NCBI GenBank assembly: GCA_039822785.1
Contig: JBCBMO010000005.1
Location: 450,729 to 514,728, forward strand
Reading direction: 5' to 3'
DNA length: 64,000 bases
DNA from: Thermohalobaculum sp039822785
GTDB taxonomy: Bacteria; Pseudomonadota; Alphaproteobacteria; Rhodobacterales; Rhodobacteraceae
Part shown: piece after piece, positions 14,899 through 23,769 of the stretch
Numbering within the stretch: position 1 is the stretch's first letter
Layout of the letters: each line of letters starts with the position of its first letter
Position numbers and translations under genes: made by a program
The notes under the pieces: generated by a model
Databases searched by the model: none
The model's input: only the letters and a program-made list of their open reading frames with translations
What the model was told of the DNA's origin: nothing

Positions 14899-17118
14899 CT
14901 AGCTCGCGGCGTGCAGGCGTTGGCGCCGTCGGACCAGGATCTGACCAGCGATCGCAGGCGATGCGATCAGGAGCGCGATGAGATCGGCCTGGGGCGAGGG
15001 GGCGATGAAGACGAGGCCCGCGATGGCGAGAAGACAGCGATTGGCCACGCCCACCGGCGCCAGCCAATAGCCCACCACCGCCGTGGAGAGCGCGAGGACA
15101 CCGGCGATGCAGCTTGCCGCGGTATAGGTGAACTCGATGAAGTCGAAGCCCGTGGAGGAAACAAACAGCAGCACCGGCGCATAGACGAAGGCCATCGGCG
15201 CCACGACTTTGCCGAGGCCGAGCGTGAAGGCCGAAATGCCCGTGCGGAAGGGATTGGCATTGGCGATGGCGGCCGCGGCATAGGCCGAGGTACAGACCGG
15301 TGGCGTGATCTCTGCCACGACGCCGTAGTAGAGCACGAACATATGGCTTGCGATGGGCGGGATGCCGAGCTGCGCCAGCGCCGGCTGCGCCACCGAGACC
15401 AGCATGATGTAAAGCGCCGTCGTCGGCACGCCGGCGCCCATCAGGATACAGGCCAGTGCGATGAAGACGAGGCTGATGAAGAGCGTCAGATCCTCCACCG
15501 TCACCAGCTCATAGGCGCCGATGGTGAACAGCCAGGCGAGATCGGTGCCCAGGTTCGAGGCCGCCTGGGTGACCATGAAGCCGATGCGGAAGCCCACGCC
15601 GGTCGTGTTGATCACACCGATCACGATCCCCACCGCGGCGGAGGCCGCGCCGACCGCCAGCGCGTACTTCACCCCGGTCTGGAAGGTATCGGCCATCTCG
15701 CCGATCGTGCTGCGCTGCTGCGGATTGAAGGCGGCGAGGATGGAGCCCGCAACGAGGATCATGGACATCGTGAGGTCGAAGCCGCCGCCCAGATACTTCC
15801 AGACGACAAAGCCGATGAACGCGAGCGGGTAGATCAGCGTCAGCGGCTCGCGCACCCGCGCCATCCCGGCGATGATGGCAAGCGAGATCCCGCAGAAGGC
15901 CGACATGTACGGCGTGTAGCCCGAGAACAGCACGACCAGGAGCCCGACGAGCGGGACGACGTTTGCCCAGCCCTGGGCCCAGACGGCTTTGAGGCGCGGC
16001 ATCGCCTCGCGCGACAGCCCCTCGAGCCCCAGCTTGCGCGCCATCAGGTGGACGACCGCGAAGACACCCACGTAGTGCAGCAGCGCCGGGAAGATCGCGG
16101 CGATGACGATCGTCGTGTAGGGCACCTCCAGAAACTCGGCCATGATGAAGGCCGCGGCGCCCATAATCGGCGGCGTGATCTGCCCGCCCGCCGAGGCCGC
16201 CGCTTCCACCCCGCCCGCGAAATGGCCCGGATAGCCAAGGCGCTTCATGTTCGGGATTGTCAGCGCCCCGGTCGACACCGTGTTGGCGACCGAGGAGCCG
16301 GAGATCGTGCCGAAGAAGGCCGAGGAGACCACCGAGACCTTCGCCGGTCCGCCCGTGTAGCGACCCGCCAGGATTGTCGCATTGTCGATGAAGAGCTGCC
16401 CCAGCCCCGTGCGCTGCGCGATCACGCCGAACAGCACGAAGTGGAAAACGATGGTCGACACGACCCAGAGCGTGACGCCGAAGATCCCCTCCTGCGGGAA
16501 GTACATCGAGGAGATGAAGGTGTTCACCCGCACGCCCGGATGCTGCAGCAGGCCGGGGAAGTACGGGCCGAACAGCGCGTAGCAGATGAAGATGCCGATG
16601 ATCACCGGCAGCACCCAGCCAAGCGTCCGCCGGGCGATGTCCAGCACCAGGACGATCAGGATGCCGCCGAAGGCCAGGTCAAAGCCGTTCGGATTGCCCA
16701 TCCGGAAGGTCTGCTCCTCGATCCCCAGGAACGCGATCCCGTGCCAGGCGAGACCCAGATAGAGCGAGGAGGCGACGCCCAGCACCATGAGCAGGATGTC
16801 GATGTAGGGCACGCCCCCCAGCCGGAAGCGCCCGGCACCCCCTGCCAGCGAGCGCGGCGTCTTCACCATGGGAAAGAGCGCGTAGGTCAGGATGAACAGG
16901 CCCGACAGGTGCCAGCCCATGTGCCAGTAATCGGGCGGCAGCGCGAAGCCGGCGGTCAGGTAGTGATAGACAGCGAAGGTCAGGGCGACGGCGCGCAGGA
17001 ACTTGGCAAACCCCGGCTCGATGCGCCGGGTGGCGGCCCCTTCGTCATAGCGGCGTTCGATCTCCGCCAGTTCCTCATCGCTCAGCGCGCCTGGCTCGGC
17101 CGTGGTGCGGTCGGTCAT
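14899..17118 (-). CDS. TRAP transporter fused 4TM/12TM permease
   Basis: A 739-aa fused small-plus-large TRAP permease, the form that partners TAXI binding proteins. An acidic N-terminal tail is followed by four helices (to about residue 190). The DctM-like 12-helix half contains FFGTISGSSVANTVSTGALTIP (split near 273-295), EAAASAGGQITPPIMGAAAF (near 310) and, in the second repeat, ILMGAGVPTTALYIMLVSVAQPAL and VAEITPPVCTSAYAAAAIANANPF. These are the twin Gly-rich hairpins of the transport domain. It is driven by Na+ or H+ gradients in characterised members. It follows the TAXI gene by 93 nt. Confidence 0.93.
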   Translation of the reverse strand: MTDRTTAEPGALSDEELAEIERRYDEGAATRRIEPGFAKFLRAVALTFAVYHYLTAGFALPPDYWHMGWHLSGLFILTYALFPMVKTPRSLAGGAGRFRLGGVPYIDILLMVLGVASSLYLGLAWHGIAFLGIEEQTFRMGNPNGFDLAFGGILIVLVLDIARRTLGWVLPVIIGIFICYALFGPYFPGLLQHPGVRVNTFISSMYFPQEGIFGVTLWVVSTIVFHFVLFGVIAQRTGLGQLFIDNATILAGRYTGGPAKVSVVSSAFFGTISGSSVANTVSTGALTIPNMKRLGYPGHFAGGVEAAASAGGQITPPIMGAAAFIMAEFLEVPYTTIVIAAIFPALLHYVGVFAVVHLMARKLGLEGLSREAMPRLKAVWAQGWANVVPLVGLLVVLFSGYTPYMSAFCGISLAIIAGMARVREPLTLIYPLAFIGFVVWKYLGGGFDLTMSMILVAGSILAAFNPQQRSTIGEMADTFQTGVKYALAVGAASAAVGIVIGVINTTGVGFRIGFMVTQAASNLGTDLAWLFTIGAYELVTVEDLTLFISLVFIALACILMGAGVPTTALYIMLVSVAQPALAQLGIPPIASHMFVLYYGVVAEITPPVCTSAYAAAAIANANPFRTGISAFTLGLGKVVAPMAFVYAPVLLFVSSTGFDFIEFTYTAASCIAGVLALSTAVVGYWLAPVGVANRCLLAIAGLVFIAPSPQADLIALLIASPAIAGQILVRRRQRLHAAS

Positions 17119-17211
17119 CGCAGGCTCCGCATATGACTGGAGAACGAACGGGGGGAGCGGGGTGGGAGACGGCGGTGGATCGCCGCCTCCCTCATCGGTG
17201 GTCGGCGCCCG

Positions 17212-18228
17212 TTACTCGAGCAGGCCGGCCTCGCGGTAGAACCGCTCCGCGCCGGGATGAAGCGGCACACCCAGCGTGTCGACGCCGGCCAGCGCCGTTT
17301 CCGGGGTGATCAGCTTGCCCTTGGCATGGCCGTTATCCAGCAGCTTGCGGGTGTTGTCGTTCCACAGCGCCGCGGTGATGCCGTAGACCAGCTCCTCGTC
17401 CAGGTCGGACGACATGACGAGCAGGGCGGAGACGGCCGGCGTCTTCACCTCATAGTCCACGCCCTCATAGACGCCGGAGGGGATGCTCGAAGGGATGTAG
17501 GCCGGGATGATCTCGTTGATCTTGGCCATGTCCTCGTCGGTGAAGCTGTGCAGCTCCATGCCCCGGGTCGTGGAGAGCTGCACCATGGCCGAGACCGGCC
17601 AGCCTGCCGCGTAGAAGTAGGCGTCAAGCTGACCATCGGCGAGGCGTTCGGCCGACTGGCTGTTGTTCAGCTCCGCCTCGTCGATGTTGTCGCGCGTGAT
17701 GCCCCAGGCTTCCAGCATCTGAAGCACGGCGACCTGGGTGCCCGAGCCGGCCTGCGCAATGCCCACGCGCTTGCCCTCGAGGTCGGCGAGGCTTTCAATC
17801 GTCTGACCCTCAGGCAGCACCAGGTGCAGATCCTCGGGGTAGAGGTTCGCGACGATGCGCAGCTTGGGGTGCGGCTTGCCGTCGAACTTGCCCTCGCCGA
17901 GGAACATCGAGCGCGTCACGTCGGCTGCAGCAAGGCCCGCCTCCAACTCACCGTTCTGCACGGCGGTGTTGTTGAACACCGAGGCCGTGGTCGACTGGGC
18001 AATGGCGATCAGGCCCGGCACGCCGCACTGGCCGCCCTTGTCGCAAGGACGCGCGCCCGGCGGGGCCGAGATCCCGTTGGCAATGGTGCCGCCGATGGGG
18101 AAATACGTGCCACCGGCGCTGCCGGTGCCGATGCGGAAGAAGGTCGGGCTCTGCGCCGCAGCGGAGCCGGCGATCATGGCGACGGCGAGCAACGCCCCCG
18201 TCAGTTTGAGATGCAAGGTCATGGGCAA
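17212..18228 (-). CDS. TAXI-family TRAP transporter solute-binding protein
   Basis: A 338-aa periplasmic receptor. The signal peptide (LTGALLAVAMIAGSAAAQS) is cleaved near AAA-QS. The TAXI hallmark FFRIGTGSAGGTYFPIGG follows immediately, with SVFNNTAVQNGELEAGLAAADV near residue 84 and GKRVGIAQAGSGTQVAVLQML near 150. A Cys pair (CDKGGQC, residues ~58-64) may form a disulfide. It is the first gene of a minus-strand unit continuing into the fused TRAP permease and the DadA-like dehydrogenase. It is divergent from the LysR gene at 18349, its likely regulator. The start could also be the second Met at 18222. Confidence 0.93.
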   Translation of the reverse strand: MPMTLHLKLTGALLAVAMIAGSAAAQSPTFFRIGTGSAGGTYFPIGGTIANGISAPPGARPCDKGGQCGVPGLIAIAQSTTASVFNNTAVQNGELEAGLAAADVTRSMFLGEGKFDGKPHPKLRIVANLYPEDLHLVLPEGQTIESLADLEGKRVGIAQAGSGTQVAVLQMLEAWGITRDNIDEAELNNSQSAERLADGQLDAYFYAAGWPVSAMVQLSTTRGMELHSFTDEDMAKINEIIPAYIPSSIPSGVYEGVDYEVKTPAVSALLVMSSDLDEELVYGITAALWNDNTRKLLDNGHAKGKLITPETALAGVDTLGVPLHPGAERFYREAGLLE

Positions 18229-18305
18229 CTCCGGTTAGAGGATCGTCACCCGAGAGGGGGCGAGTGACGCAAGGAACGCTAGCGGATGGGTGAATAAACG
18301 CAAAT

Positions 18306-18327
18306 TTGAAATCCTTTCGGTTCTCAA
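18306..18327. promoter_or_regulatory. Dyad in the TAXI-lysR divergent promoter (candidate LysR site)
   Basis: A 22-bp imperfect dyad, TTGA-N-A-N-CC-N4-GG-N-T-N-TCAA, lies 21 nt upstream of the lysR ATG and 77 nt upstream of the TAXI start, in the 120-bp divergent gap. LysR regulators commonly bind such interrupted dyads between divergently oriented genes. A palindrome CAAATTTG overlaps its left edge. The assignment is by position and symmetry only. Confidence 0.4.
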
Positions 18328-18348
18328 GGTTTTCATTATGCTTTGCTT

Positions 18349-19329
18349 ATGAACCTCAGCCAGATCACGGCCTTCCAGGCCGTCATGACATCGACGTCGC
18401 TATCGGATGCGGCGCGTAAGCTCGGCCGAACCCAGCCCGCCGTCAGCCTCGCCATCCGCTCGCTCGAAGAGAGCCTCGGCATCGCGCTCTTCAAGCGCAA
18501 AGGCCACCAGTTGGTTCCCGTGCCCGAGGCCCACTACCTGCTGGCCGAGGCGAACGAGATCCTGTCGCGCCTGTCCACGGTCACCCGCACCATGCGCAGC
18601 CTCGCCGGCGGGCTATCGGGATCGCTGAACGTCAGTGCCTTTCCGGGGGCGGCCGCCTTTGTCTTTCCGCGGTTCATCGCCTCGATGGTGGACGAGCCGA
18701 CCGAGACCAAGGTGACGATCACGTCGCGAAGCTCGCCGCAGATCGAGGAGCTCGCGCGTACCCAGAGCATCGATTTCGGGTTCTGCGATGCTCCCACGGG
18801 CACCGACCAGAGCGCCCAGTACGACATCGATCACATCAGCGCCGAGTGTTTCCTGGCCCTGCCGCGCGACCATCCGCTGAGCAAAGCCGACCGCATCACG
18901 CTCCGGCAGCTTGATGCCATCCCCATGGGCAGCCTCCAGCATACCCACCAGCACCACGGGCGGACGATCGAGGCATTCGAGGCAGCCGGCGCGCATTTCC
19001 GGGGGGTGATCGAGAGCCAGACATTCATGCCGCTGCTACACTTTGTGCAGGGTGGGAAGTGCCTGGCCCTGGTCGATCCCCTGAGCGTGGTGAACGAAAG
19101 CCATCTGCTGACGACCCAGCGCGCGGTCGTCTTCCGGCGCTTGGCGCAGAGCTTCCGCTACAACTATGCCGTGCTCTCCCCGATCCACCGGCCGCTGTCG
19201 CAGCTTGCGCTTCGGGTCCGCGCGGCCTGGCGTTCATCGATCTTCGCGCTGCTGCAAGATGCCGGCGCCGATCCCCTGTGGGAGCAGCGATCCCCCTCCT
19301 TCTCAGCCGAGGCCGAGGAACACGGTTAG
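18349..19329 (+). CDS. LysR-family transcriptional regulator
   Basis: A 326-aa LTTR. The N-terminal winged HTH (LSQITAFQAVMTSTSLSDAA, then GRTQPAVSLAIRSLEESLG) is followed by the linker helix and a type-2 periplasmic-binding-fold effector domain (residues ~90-295). A TTG two codons upstream (18343) is in frame, but the ATG at 18349 begins the conserved domain; neither has a strong RBS. Divergence from the TAXI-TRAP-dadA genes makes it their likely activator. The effector is unknown. Confidence 0.9.
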   Translation: MNLSQITAFQAVMTSTSLSDAARKLGRTQPAVSLAIRSLEESLGIALFKRKGHQLVPVPEAHYLLAEANEILSRLSTVTRTMRSLAGGLSGSLNVSAFPGAAAFVFPRFIASMVDEPTETKVTITSRSSPQIEELARTQSIDFGFCDAPTGTDQSAQYDIDHISAECFLALPRDHPLSKADRITLRQLDAIPMGSLQHTHQHHGRTIEAFEAAGAHFRGVIESQTFMPLLHFVQGGKCLALVDPLSVVNESHLLTTQRAVVFRRLAQSFRYNYAVLSPIHRPLSQLALRVRAAWRSSIFALLQDAGADPLWEQRSPSFSAEAEEHG

Positions 19330-19347
19330 CGTTCCCAGGATCGCAAA

Positions 19348-20133
19348 TCAGTTCCAGTCGCCGTAGAACTGGTTCCAGATCTTCTCGCCAATCAGACAGT
19401 CGTAGCCCTCGATGCGATGAATGGGTGCCGCCACAGGCCGCCTGTCGGACAGCTCGAGGATCAGTTTGCGCCGGACCGCATCCGGGAAATCCTCCCATCG
19501 CAGCACCGGGATCACAAAGGCCGTCGGCCCCGTGATCACGCAATGCTCGTAGTAGGCATCCAGGTCAGCGAGATCGAACTGGTTCCATCGACCCTCTCGC
19601 GTCATCAACGGCAGCCCGTTGATCGTGACGCCGCGCGCCGCGGCATCGGCCCGTGCCGCAAGCACCGGGCGCCCGCCGTTGTTCGGCCCGTCGCCCGAGA
19701 TGTCGATGACCTGACGCTCCGCGACGAAGCCGTTGTCTTCGAACCGCGGCAGGGAGTGGTCGATGATGCCCGAGATGGAGGTCCGCGGCAGCGGGCTCTC
19801 AAAGCTCGCCGTCAACTTGGCCGCGAAGGCCTCCGCATCCTCACGCGTGCGGACGAGCGTCCAGTCGACGATCAGGCGTTGGGAATAGGGCCCGGCCCAT
19901 TCGATATACGTCAGCGCGATCTGGCTGTGCGGACCGCCGAAGCGGATCGCCTGAAGAACGTCATCGCTGACCAAGGCCTCGGCATAGCCGCGGCGCTGGA
20001 TCTCGATCTCGCGCGACGTCATCGAGAGCGAGACATCGACGGCGAGAACGAGCTCGACGTCGACCGGCGTTTCCGCCCTGGCGGGGCTAGCGAGGGCGAG
20101 GGTTATTGCGAGGCCGAACATCATGATGCGCAT
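19348..20133 (-). CDS. DUF1194 (vWA-like) secreted protein
   Basis: A 261-aa protein with signal peptide (MFGLALTLALASPARA-type, residues 4-20) and a DUF1194 von Willebrand A-like domain. The metal-site motif DVSLSMTSREIEIQRRGY (D33, S35, S37) and the later VIDISGDGPNNGG are clear, and a NGLPLMT strand and C-terminal WNQFYGDWN end complete it. The domain is common in alphaproteobacteria, and its function is not established. It converges with the LysR gene (18-nt gap). It has no visible partners. Confidence 0.87.
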   Translation of the reverse strand: MRIMMFGLAITLALASPARAETPVDVELVLAVDVSLSMTSREIEIQRRGYAEALVSDDVLQAIRFGGPHSQIALTYIEWAGPYSQRLIVDWTLVRTREDAEAFAAKLTASFESPLPRTSISGIIDHSLPRFEDNGFVAERQVIDISGDGPNNGGRPVLAARADAAARGVTINGLPLMTREGRWNQFDLADLDAYYEHCVITGPTAFVIPVLRWEDFPDAVRRKLILELSDRRPVAAPIHRIEGYDCLIGEKIWNQFYGDWN

Positions 20134-20351
20134 GCGAACAGCTCAGCGCGAATTCGTTCACCTGTCGAGTAACAACCGGTTGCTGCGTCGCCGGCGCCCC
20201 CAATTGGCTGGAAGAAGCCCGTTTCAAAGCCAGATCGCTTGCCGGCAAGGGCATCACGGCCTTATCCTCGCGTGAACAACCGCGACTGCAGAGGGCGAGA
20301 GCATCGGCTTTCTCCCGCTGCGGTAAGACGGGACCAGGGAAGGACAACGCC

Positions 20352-20645
20352 ATGTGCCAGCTCTTCGCCGGGCAAGACCCCGCCGACTACGAGAGCGAGA
20401 CCCGTTCGATGCGGGTCAACGGGTATTCGACCTCGATCCGTCTCGAGGCGGCGTTCTGGCGCGTGCTCGACGAGGTCGCGCAGCGCGAGGACATGACCGT
20501 CCCGCAGTTCGTCTCGAAGCTGCATGCCGAGGTGACGGAGCTGCATGGCGAGGCGCGGAATTTCACCTCGCTCCTGCGCTGCGCCTGCCTGATCCACGCG
20601 GCTGGCGGGACCCGCGTCACGGCGAAGGCTGCGGCGCTGGCGTAG
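20352..20645 (+). CDS. Ribbon-helix-helix domain protein
   Basis: A 97-aa protein with a ribbon-helix-helix fold of the RHH_4 kind. The strand RSMRVNGYSTSIRLEAAFW is followed by helices VLDEVAQREDMTVPQFVSKL and an Ala/Leu-rich C-terminus. It has an MCQLFAG N-terminus and RBS GGGAAGGA. Such proteins are found alone in Rhodobacterales, and DNA binding is predicted but targets are unknown. There is no toxin partner next to it, so I do not call it an antitoxin. Confidence 0.8.
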   Translation: MCQLFAGQDPADYESETRSMRVNGYSTSIRLEAAFWRVLDEVAQREDMTVPQFVSKLHAEVTELHGEARNFTSLLRCACLIHAAGGTRVTAKAAALA

Positions 20646-20718
20646 TATTCCGATACCACCCGCACGGGAGAAGGGCTGGTACCCTCCTTTGGCAGGATAG
20701 CCAAACCGGAGGTACCGC

Positions 20719-21123
20719 GTGGCCAAGGCCATCCATTCCATGATCCGCGTCCTGGACGAGGCGCGCTCGGTCGACTTCTACGAAAAGGCGTTCGGTCTGA
20801 CCGTGGCCGAACGCATGGATTTCCCAAAGTTCACCCTGATCTACCTCCGCAACCCGGAGAACGACTTCGAGCTCGAGCTCACGGTCAACAAGGGTGAGAC
20901 CGAGGCCTATGACCTCGGCAACGGCTACGGGCACATGGCCTTCGCCGTCGACGATCTCGAAGCAGAACACGCGCGGTTCGAAGCGGCAGGTCTCGCGCCG
21001 CGCAAGCTGGTGGCCTTTGCGCCGGGCGGAGAGGGGACACCGGTGATCGCGAAGTTCTTCTTCGTTGCCGACCCCGACGGCTACCAGATCGAAGTGCTGC
21101 AACGCGCCGGCCGCTACCAATGA
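20719..21123 (+). CDS. VOC-family lactoylglutathione lyase-like protein
   Basis: A 134-aa glyoxalase/VOC-fold protein read from a GTG at 20719 with RBS CGGAGG 7 nt upstream. Two beta-alpha-beta-beta-beta modules are visible: residues 4-60 (HSMIRVLDEARSVDFYEKAFG) and 68-127 (YGHMAFAVDDLEAEHARF, FVADPDGYQIEVLQR). Metal-ligand candidates are H6 and E52 of module 1 and H71 and E125 of module 2, the glyoxalase I arrangement. Glyoxalase I converts methylglyoxal-glutathione adducts to lactoylglutathione. The annotation as GloA is likely but not certain among VOC proteins. Confidence 0.85.
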   Translation: MAKAIHSMIRVLDEARSVDFYEKAFGLTVAERMDFPKFTLIYLRNPENDFELELTVNKGETEAYDLGNGYGHMAFAVDDLEAEHARFEAAGLAPRKLVAFAPGGEGTPVIAKFFFVADPDGYQIEVLQRAGRYQ

Positions 21124-21247
21124 TGGGGCAGCCAGTGACGGGCCACCACCAGTGAAGGAGTAACGACGACGACACGGCGGCAGCGACTGCAGCCGGCCAC
21201 TCAGCCGAGACCCGGGCAACGAACCCGGGCAAGCAAGGGAGAACGCA

Positions 21248-21787
21248 ATGATTGGGACCAGGAGCGTCCGGGACATGACCCGGCGCGATCTGCTCGCCTC
21301 GGGTGCTGCCGTCACGACGGCTCTCGTGGTGGGGGGCGGCTTCGTCGCCCATTCGACCGATGCCTGGGCGATGGAGGTGAAGGCGCTGAAGCCTCAGACC
21401 ATGGCCACGCTCATCCAGATGGCGCGCGACACCTATCCCCACGACCGGATCGCCGACAAAAACTACGCGATCGCGGTGAAGGGGCATGACGACACCGCCG
21501 CCGAGGACGAGGCCTTCCGCACCATGATCGAGGACGGCGTCGCCGACCTCGATGCCACGGCGGCTGCGAAGGGCAATGGCAGCTACCTGGGAACTGGCTG
21601 GGAGATCGACCGCGTGGCGATGCTGCGCGAGATCGAGGACAGCCCGTTCTTCCAGACGATCCGCGGGGGCCTGATCGTGGGCCTCTACAACCAGAAAGAA
21701 GTCTGGCCGGTGTTTGGCTACGAGGGCGAGTCCTATTCCAAGGGCGGCTACCTCCAGCGCGGCTTCGACGACATTTCGTGGATCTGA
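21248..21787 (+). CDS. Tat-exported gluconate 2-dehydrogenase subunit 3-like protein
   Basis: A 179-aa small subunit of a membrane or periplasmic flavin dehydrogenase. A twin-arginine signal (TRRDLLASGAAVTTALVVGGG, residues 11-30) precedes the Gluconate_2-dh3 domain. It ends 13 nt before the GMC oxidoreductase gene, so the two are co-translated. The large subunit lacks its own signal and probably rides across on this Tat signal. Upstream (21210-21233) is a tandem ACCCGGGCAA direct repeat of no known role. Confidence 0.88.
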   Translation: MIGTRSVRDMTRRDLLASGAAVTTALVVGGGFVAHSTDAWAMEVKALKPQTMATLIQMARDTYPHDRIADKNYAIAVKGHDDTAAEDEAFRTMIEDGVADLDATAAAKGNGSYLGTGWEIDRVAMLREIEDSPFFQTIRGGLIVGLYNQKEVWPVFGYEGESYSKGGYLQRGFDDISWI

Positions 21788-21800
21788 GGGGGAACGAGCA

Positions 21801-23372
21801 ATGGCTGCACCATTTGACCAGACCGACGACAGCGTCGTCGTCGTCATCGGCACCGGCGCCGGCGGCGGAACCCTTGCCAACGAGCTCGCGCAAAAGGGCG
21901 TCTCGGTGGTGGCCCTCGAGGCCGGCGGTCGGCACCTGCCCGAGGATTACCTGAACGATGAATGGCCGAGCTTCGGCCAGCTCGCCTGGCTCGACAAGCG
22001 CACGACCTCGGGCACCTGGCGGGTGTCGAAGGACTTCGCCGGCCTGCCTGCCTGGATCGTGAAGGCCGTCGGCGGCTCGACCGTCCACTGGGCCGGCGCC
22101 TCGCTGCGGTTCCAGGAGCATGAGTGGCGCGTGCGCACCGAGTATGGCGCGATCGACGGCGCCAATCTCCTCGACTGGCCCATCACGGCCGCGGAGATGG
22201 AGCCCTGGTATACCAAGGCCGAGGACAAGATTGGCGTCGCCGGCACCGGCGGGCGCCCGCGGCTGCCGGGCAACAACAACTATAAGGTCTTCGAGGCCGG
22301 CGCGAAGAAGCTCGGCTACACGGACGTCCACACCGGCAACATGGGCATCAACTCCGTCGCCCGCGACGACCGTCCGGCCTGTGCCCAGCTCGGCTTCTGC
22401 TTCCAGGGCTGCAAGATGGGCGCGAAGTGGTCGACCGCCTATACCGAAATCCCGCGGGGCGAGGCGACCGGCAACCTGGAGGTGCGCGAGCACGCCCATG
22501 TGCTGACCATCGAGCACGGGGCGGACGGCAAGGTGACCGGCGTGGTCTACGCGGACAAGGACGGCAACCAGCAGCGCCAGGCGGCGCGGGCCGTGGCCGT
22601 GGCGGGCAACTCGATCGAGAGCCCGCGGCTCCTGCTCAACTCGGCCTCGGCGATGTTCCCGGACGGGCTGGCGAACTCCTCGGGCGAGGTCGGGCGGAAC
22701 TACATGCGCCACATGACGGGCTCGGTCTATGCGATCTTCCCCGAGCCCGTGCGCATGTGGCGGGGCACCACCATGGCCGGCATCGTGCAGGATGAATCTC
22801 GCCACGACACTTCCCGCGGCTTTGCGGGTGGCTACGAGATGGAGACGCTCTCCATCGGGGTGCCCTTCATGGCCGCCTTCCTCGACCCCGGCGCCTGGGG
22901 TCGGGAGTTCTCCTCGGCCATGGACGGCTATGAGCACATGGCCGGCATGTGGCTGGTGGGCGAAGACATGCCGCAGGAGACCAACCGCATCACGCTGCAC
23001 GGGGAGGAGAAGGACCAGTACGGCCTGCCGGTCCCGAACGTGCACTTCGACGACCACCCCAACGACGTCGCGATGCGCAATCATGCCTACCAGCAGGGGT
23101 CGGCCATCTACGATGCCATGGGGGCGACGCGCACCATGCCGACGCCGCCCTACCCCTCGACCCACAACCTCGGCACCAACCGGATGTCGGCGGAGGCGAA
23201 GGACGGTGTCGTCAACAAATGGGGGCAGACCCACGATATCCCGAACCTCTTCGTCTCGGACGGGTCGGTCTTCACCACCGGGGCAGCCGAGAACCCCACG
23301 CTCACCATCGTGGCCCTGGCGATCCGCCAGGCGGATGCGATGGCCGGGATGATGGCGCGCGGCGAGATCTGA
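21801..23372 (+). CDS. GMC-family FAD oxidoreductase (gluconate/sugar-alcohol dehydrogenase-like)
   Basis: A 523-aa GMC flavoprotein. The FAD Rossmann motif VIGTGAGGGTLANELAQKG is at residues ~14-32, the substrate-side VGGSTVHWAGASLRFQ near 89 and the C-terminal NPTLTIVALAIRQADAM helix near 500. A Cys-rich stretch ACAQLGFCFQGCKMG is near 193. The start 21801 has RBS GAGGGGGA, and the open frame upstream to 21714 overlaps the small-subunit gene. The substrate is unknown. A cytochrome c subunit, the usual third component of such enzymes, is not encoded here. Confidence 0.9.
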   Translation: MAAPFDQTDDSVVVVIGTGAGGGTLANELAQKGVSVVALEAGGRHLPEDYLNDEWPSFGQLAWLDKRTTSGTWRVSKDFAGLPAWIVKAVGGSTVHWAGASLRFQEHEWRVRTEYGAIDGANLLDWPITAAEMEPWYTKAEDKIGVAGTGGRPRLPGNNNYKVFEAGAKKLGYTDVHTGNMGINSVARDDRPACAQLGFCFQGCKMGAKWSTAYTEIPRGEATGNLEVREHAHVLTIEHGADGKVTGVVYADKDGNQQRQAARAVAVAGNSIESPRLLLNSASAMFPDGLANSSGEVGRNYMRHMTGSVYAIFPEPVRMWRGTTMAGIVQDESRHDTSRGFAGGYEMETLSIGVPFMAAFLDPGAWGREFSSAMDGYEHMAGMWLVGEDMPQETNRITLHGEEKDQYGLPVPNVHFDDHPNDVAMRNHAYQQGSAIYDAMGATRTMPTPPYPSTHNLGTNRMSAEAKDGVVNKWGQTHDIPNLFVSDGSVFTTGAAENPTLTIVALAIRQADAMAGMMARGEI

Positions 23373-23392
23373 GCCGGGTGCCGCAATCGAAC

Positions 23393-23419
23393 GGGGGCCG
23401 GTACCGCCGGCCCCCTTTT
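23393..23419 (+). terminator. Rho-independent terminator after the GMC gene
   Basis: A perfect 9-bp GC stem, GGGGGCCGG (23393-23401) and CCGGCCCCC (23407-23415), with a 5-nt loop, is followed by TTTT. It lies 20 nt past the GMC stop. Confidence 0.85.
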
Positions 23420-23442
23420 CTTGACCTGCTGGGAGGGGTGCG

Positions 23443-23769
23443 ATGCCTGTTTTCCTGATTGCCGACGTGACGCTGACCGACGACGCCTGGGTGCCGGGCT
23501 ATGCCGCCGTGGTGCACGACATCGCCGCCAAGCATGGCGGGCGTTATCTCTCACGCTCGGGCAACATCGACACGATCGAGGGGACGGGACCCGGTAGCAC
23601 GCTGATCGCGCTCATCCAGTTCCCGGAACGCGCCTCGCTCGATGCCTTCGTCAACGACCCGGAGTATGCGCCACACGCCAAGGCCCGCCAGGATGGCAGC
23701 GTGAGCAACTTCCATGTCATCGACGACACCGATATCGCGGGCGCCATCCCCTACCTGCCAAAGGGCTGA
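23443..23769 (+). CDS. DUF1330 domain protein
   Basis: A 108-aa protein of the DUF1330 dimeric ferredoxin-like fold. It shows the N-terminal strand MPVFLIADVTLTD, a KHGGRYLSRSG turn near residue 29, LIALIQFPERASLDAFVNDPEYAP near 49 and a closing SVSNFHVIDDTD strand. These small proteins are widespread and have no agreed function. It starts 24 nt after the terminator and is probably transcribed alone. Confidence 0.87.
   Translation: MPVFLIADVTLTDDAWVPGYAAVVHDIAAKHGGRYLSRSGNIDTIEGTGPGSTLIALIQFPERASLDAFVNDPEYAPHAKARQDGSVSNFHVIDDTDIAGAIPYLPKG

Noticed and set aside
14200..17136. A 978-codon plus-strand open frame antisense to the TRAP permease
   Set aside because: It is an artefact of high GC. 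Its translation is Arg/His/Gly-rich with no domain, while the minus strand encodes a clear TRAP permease.
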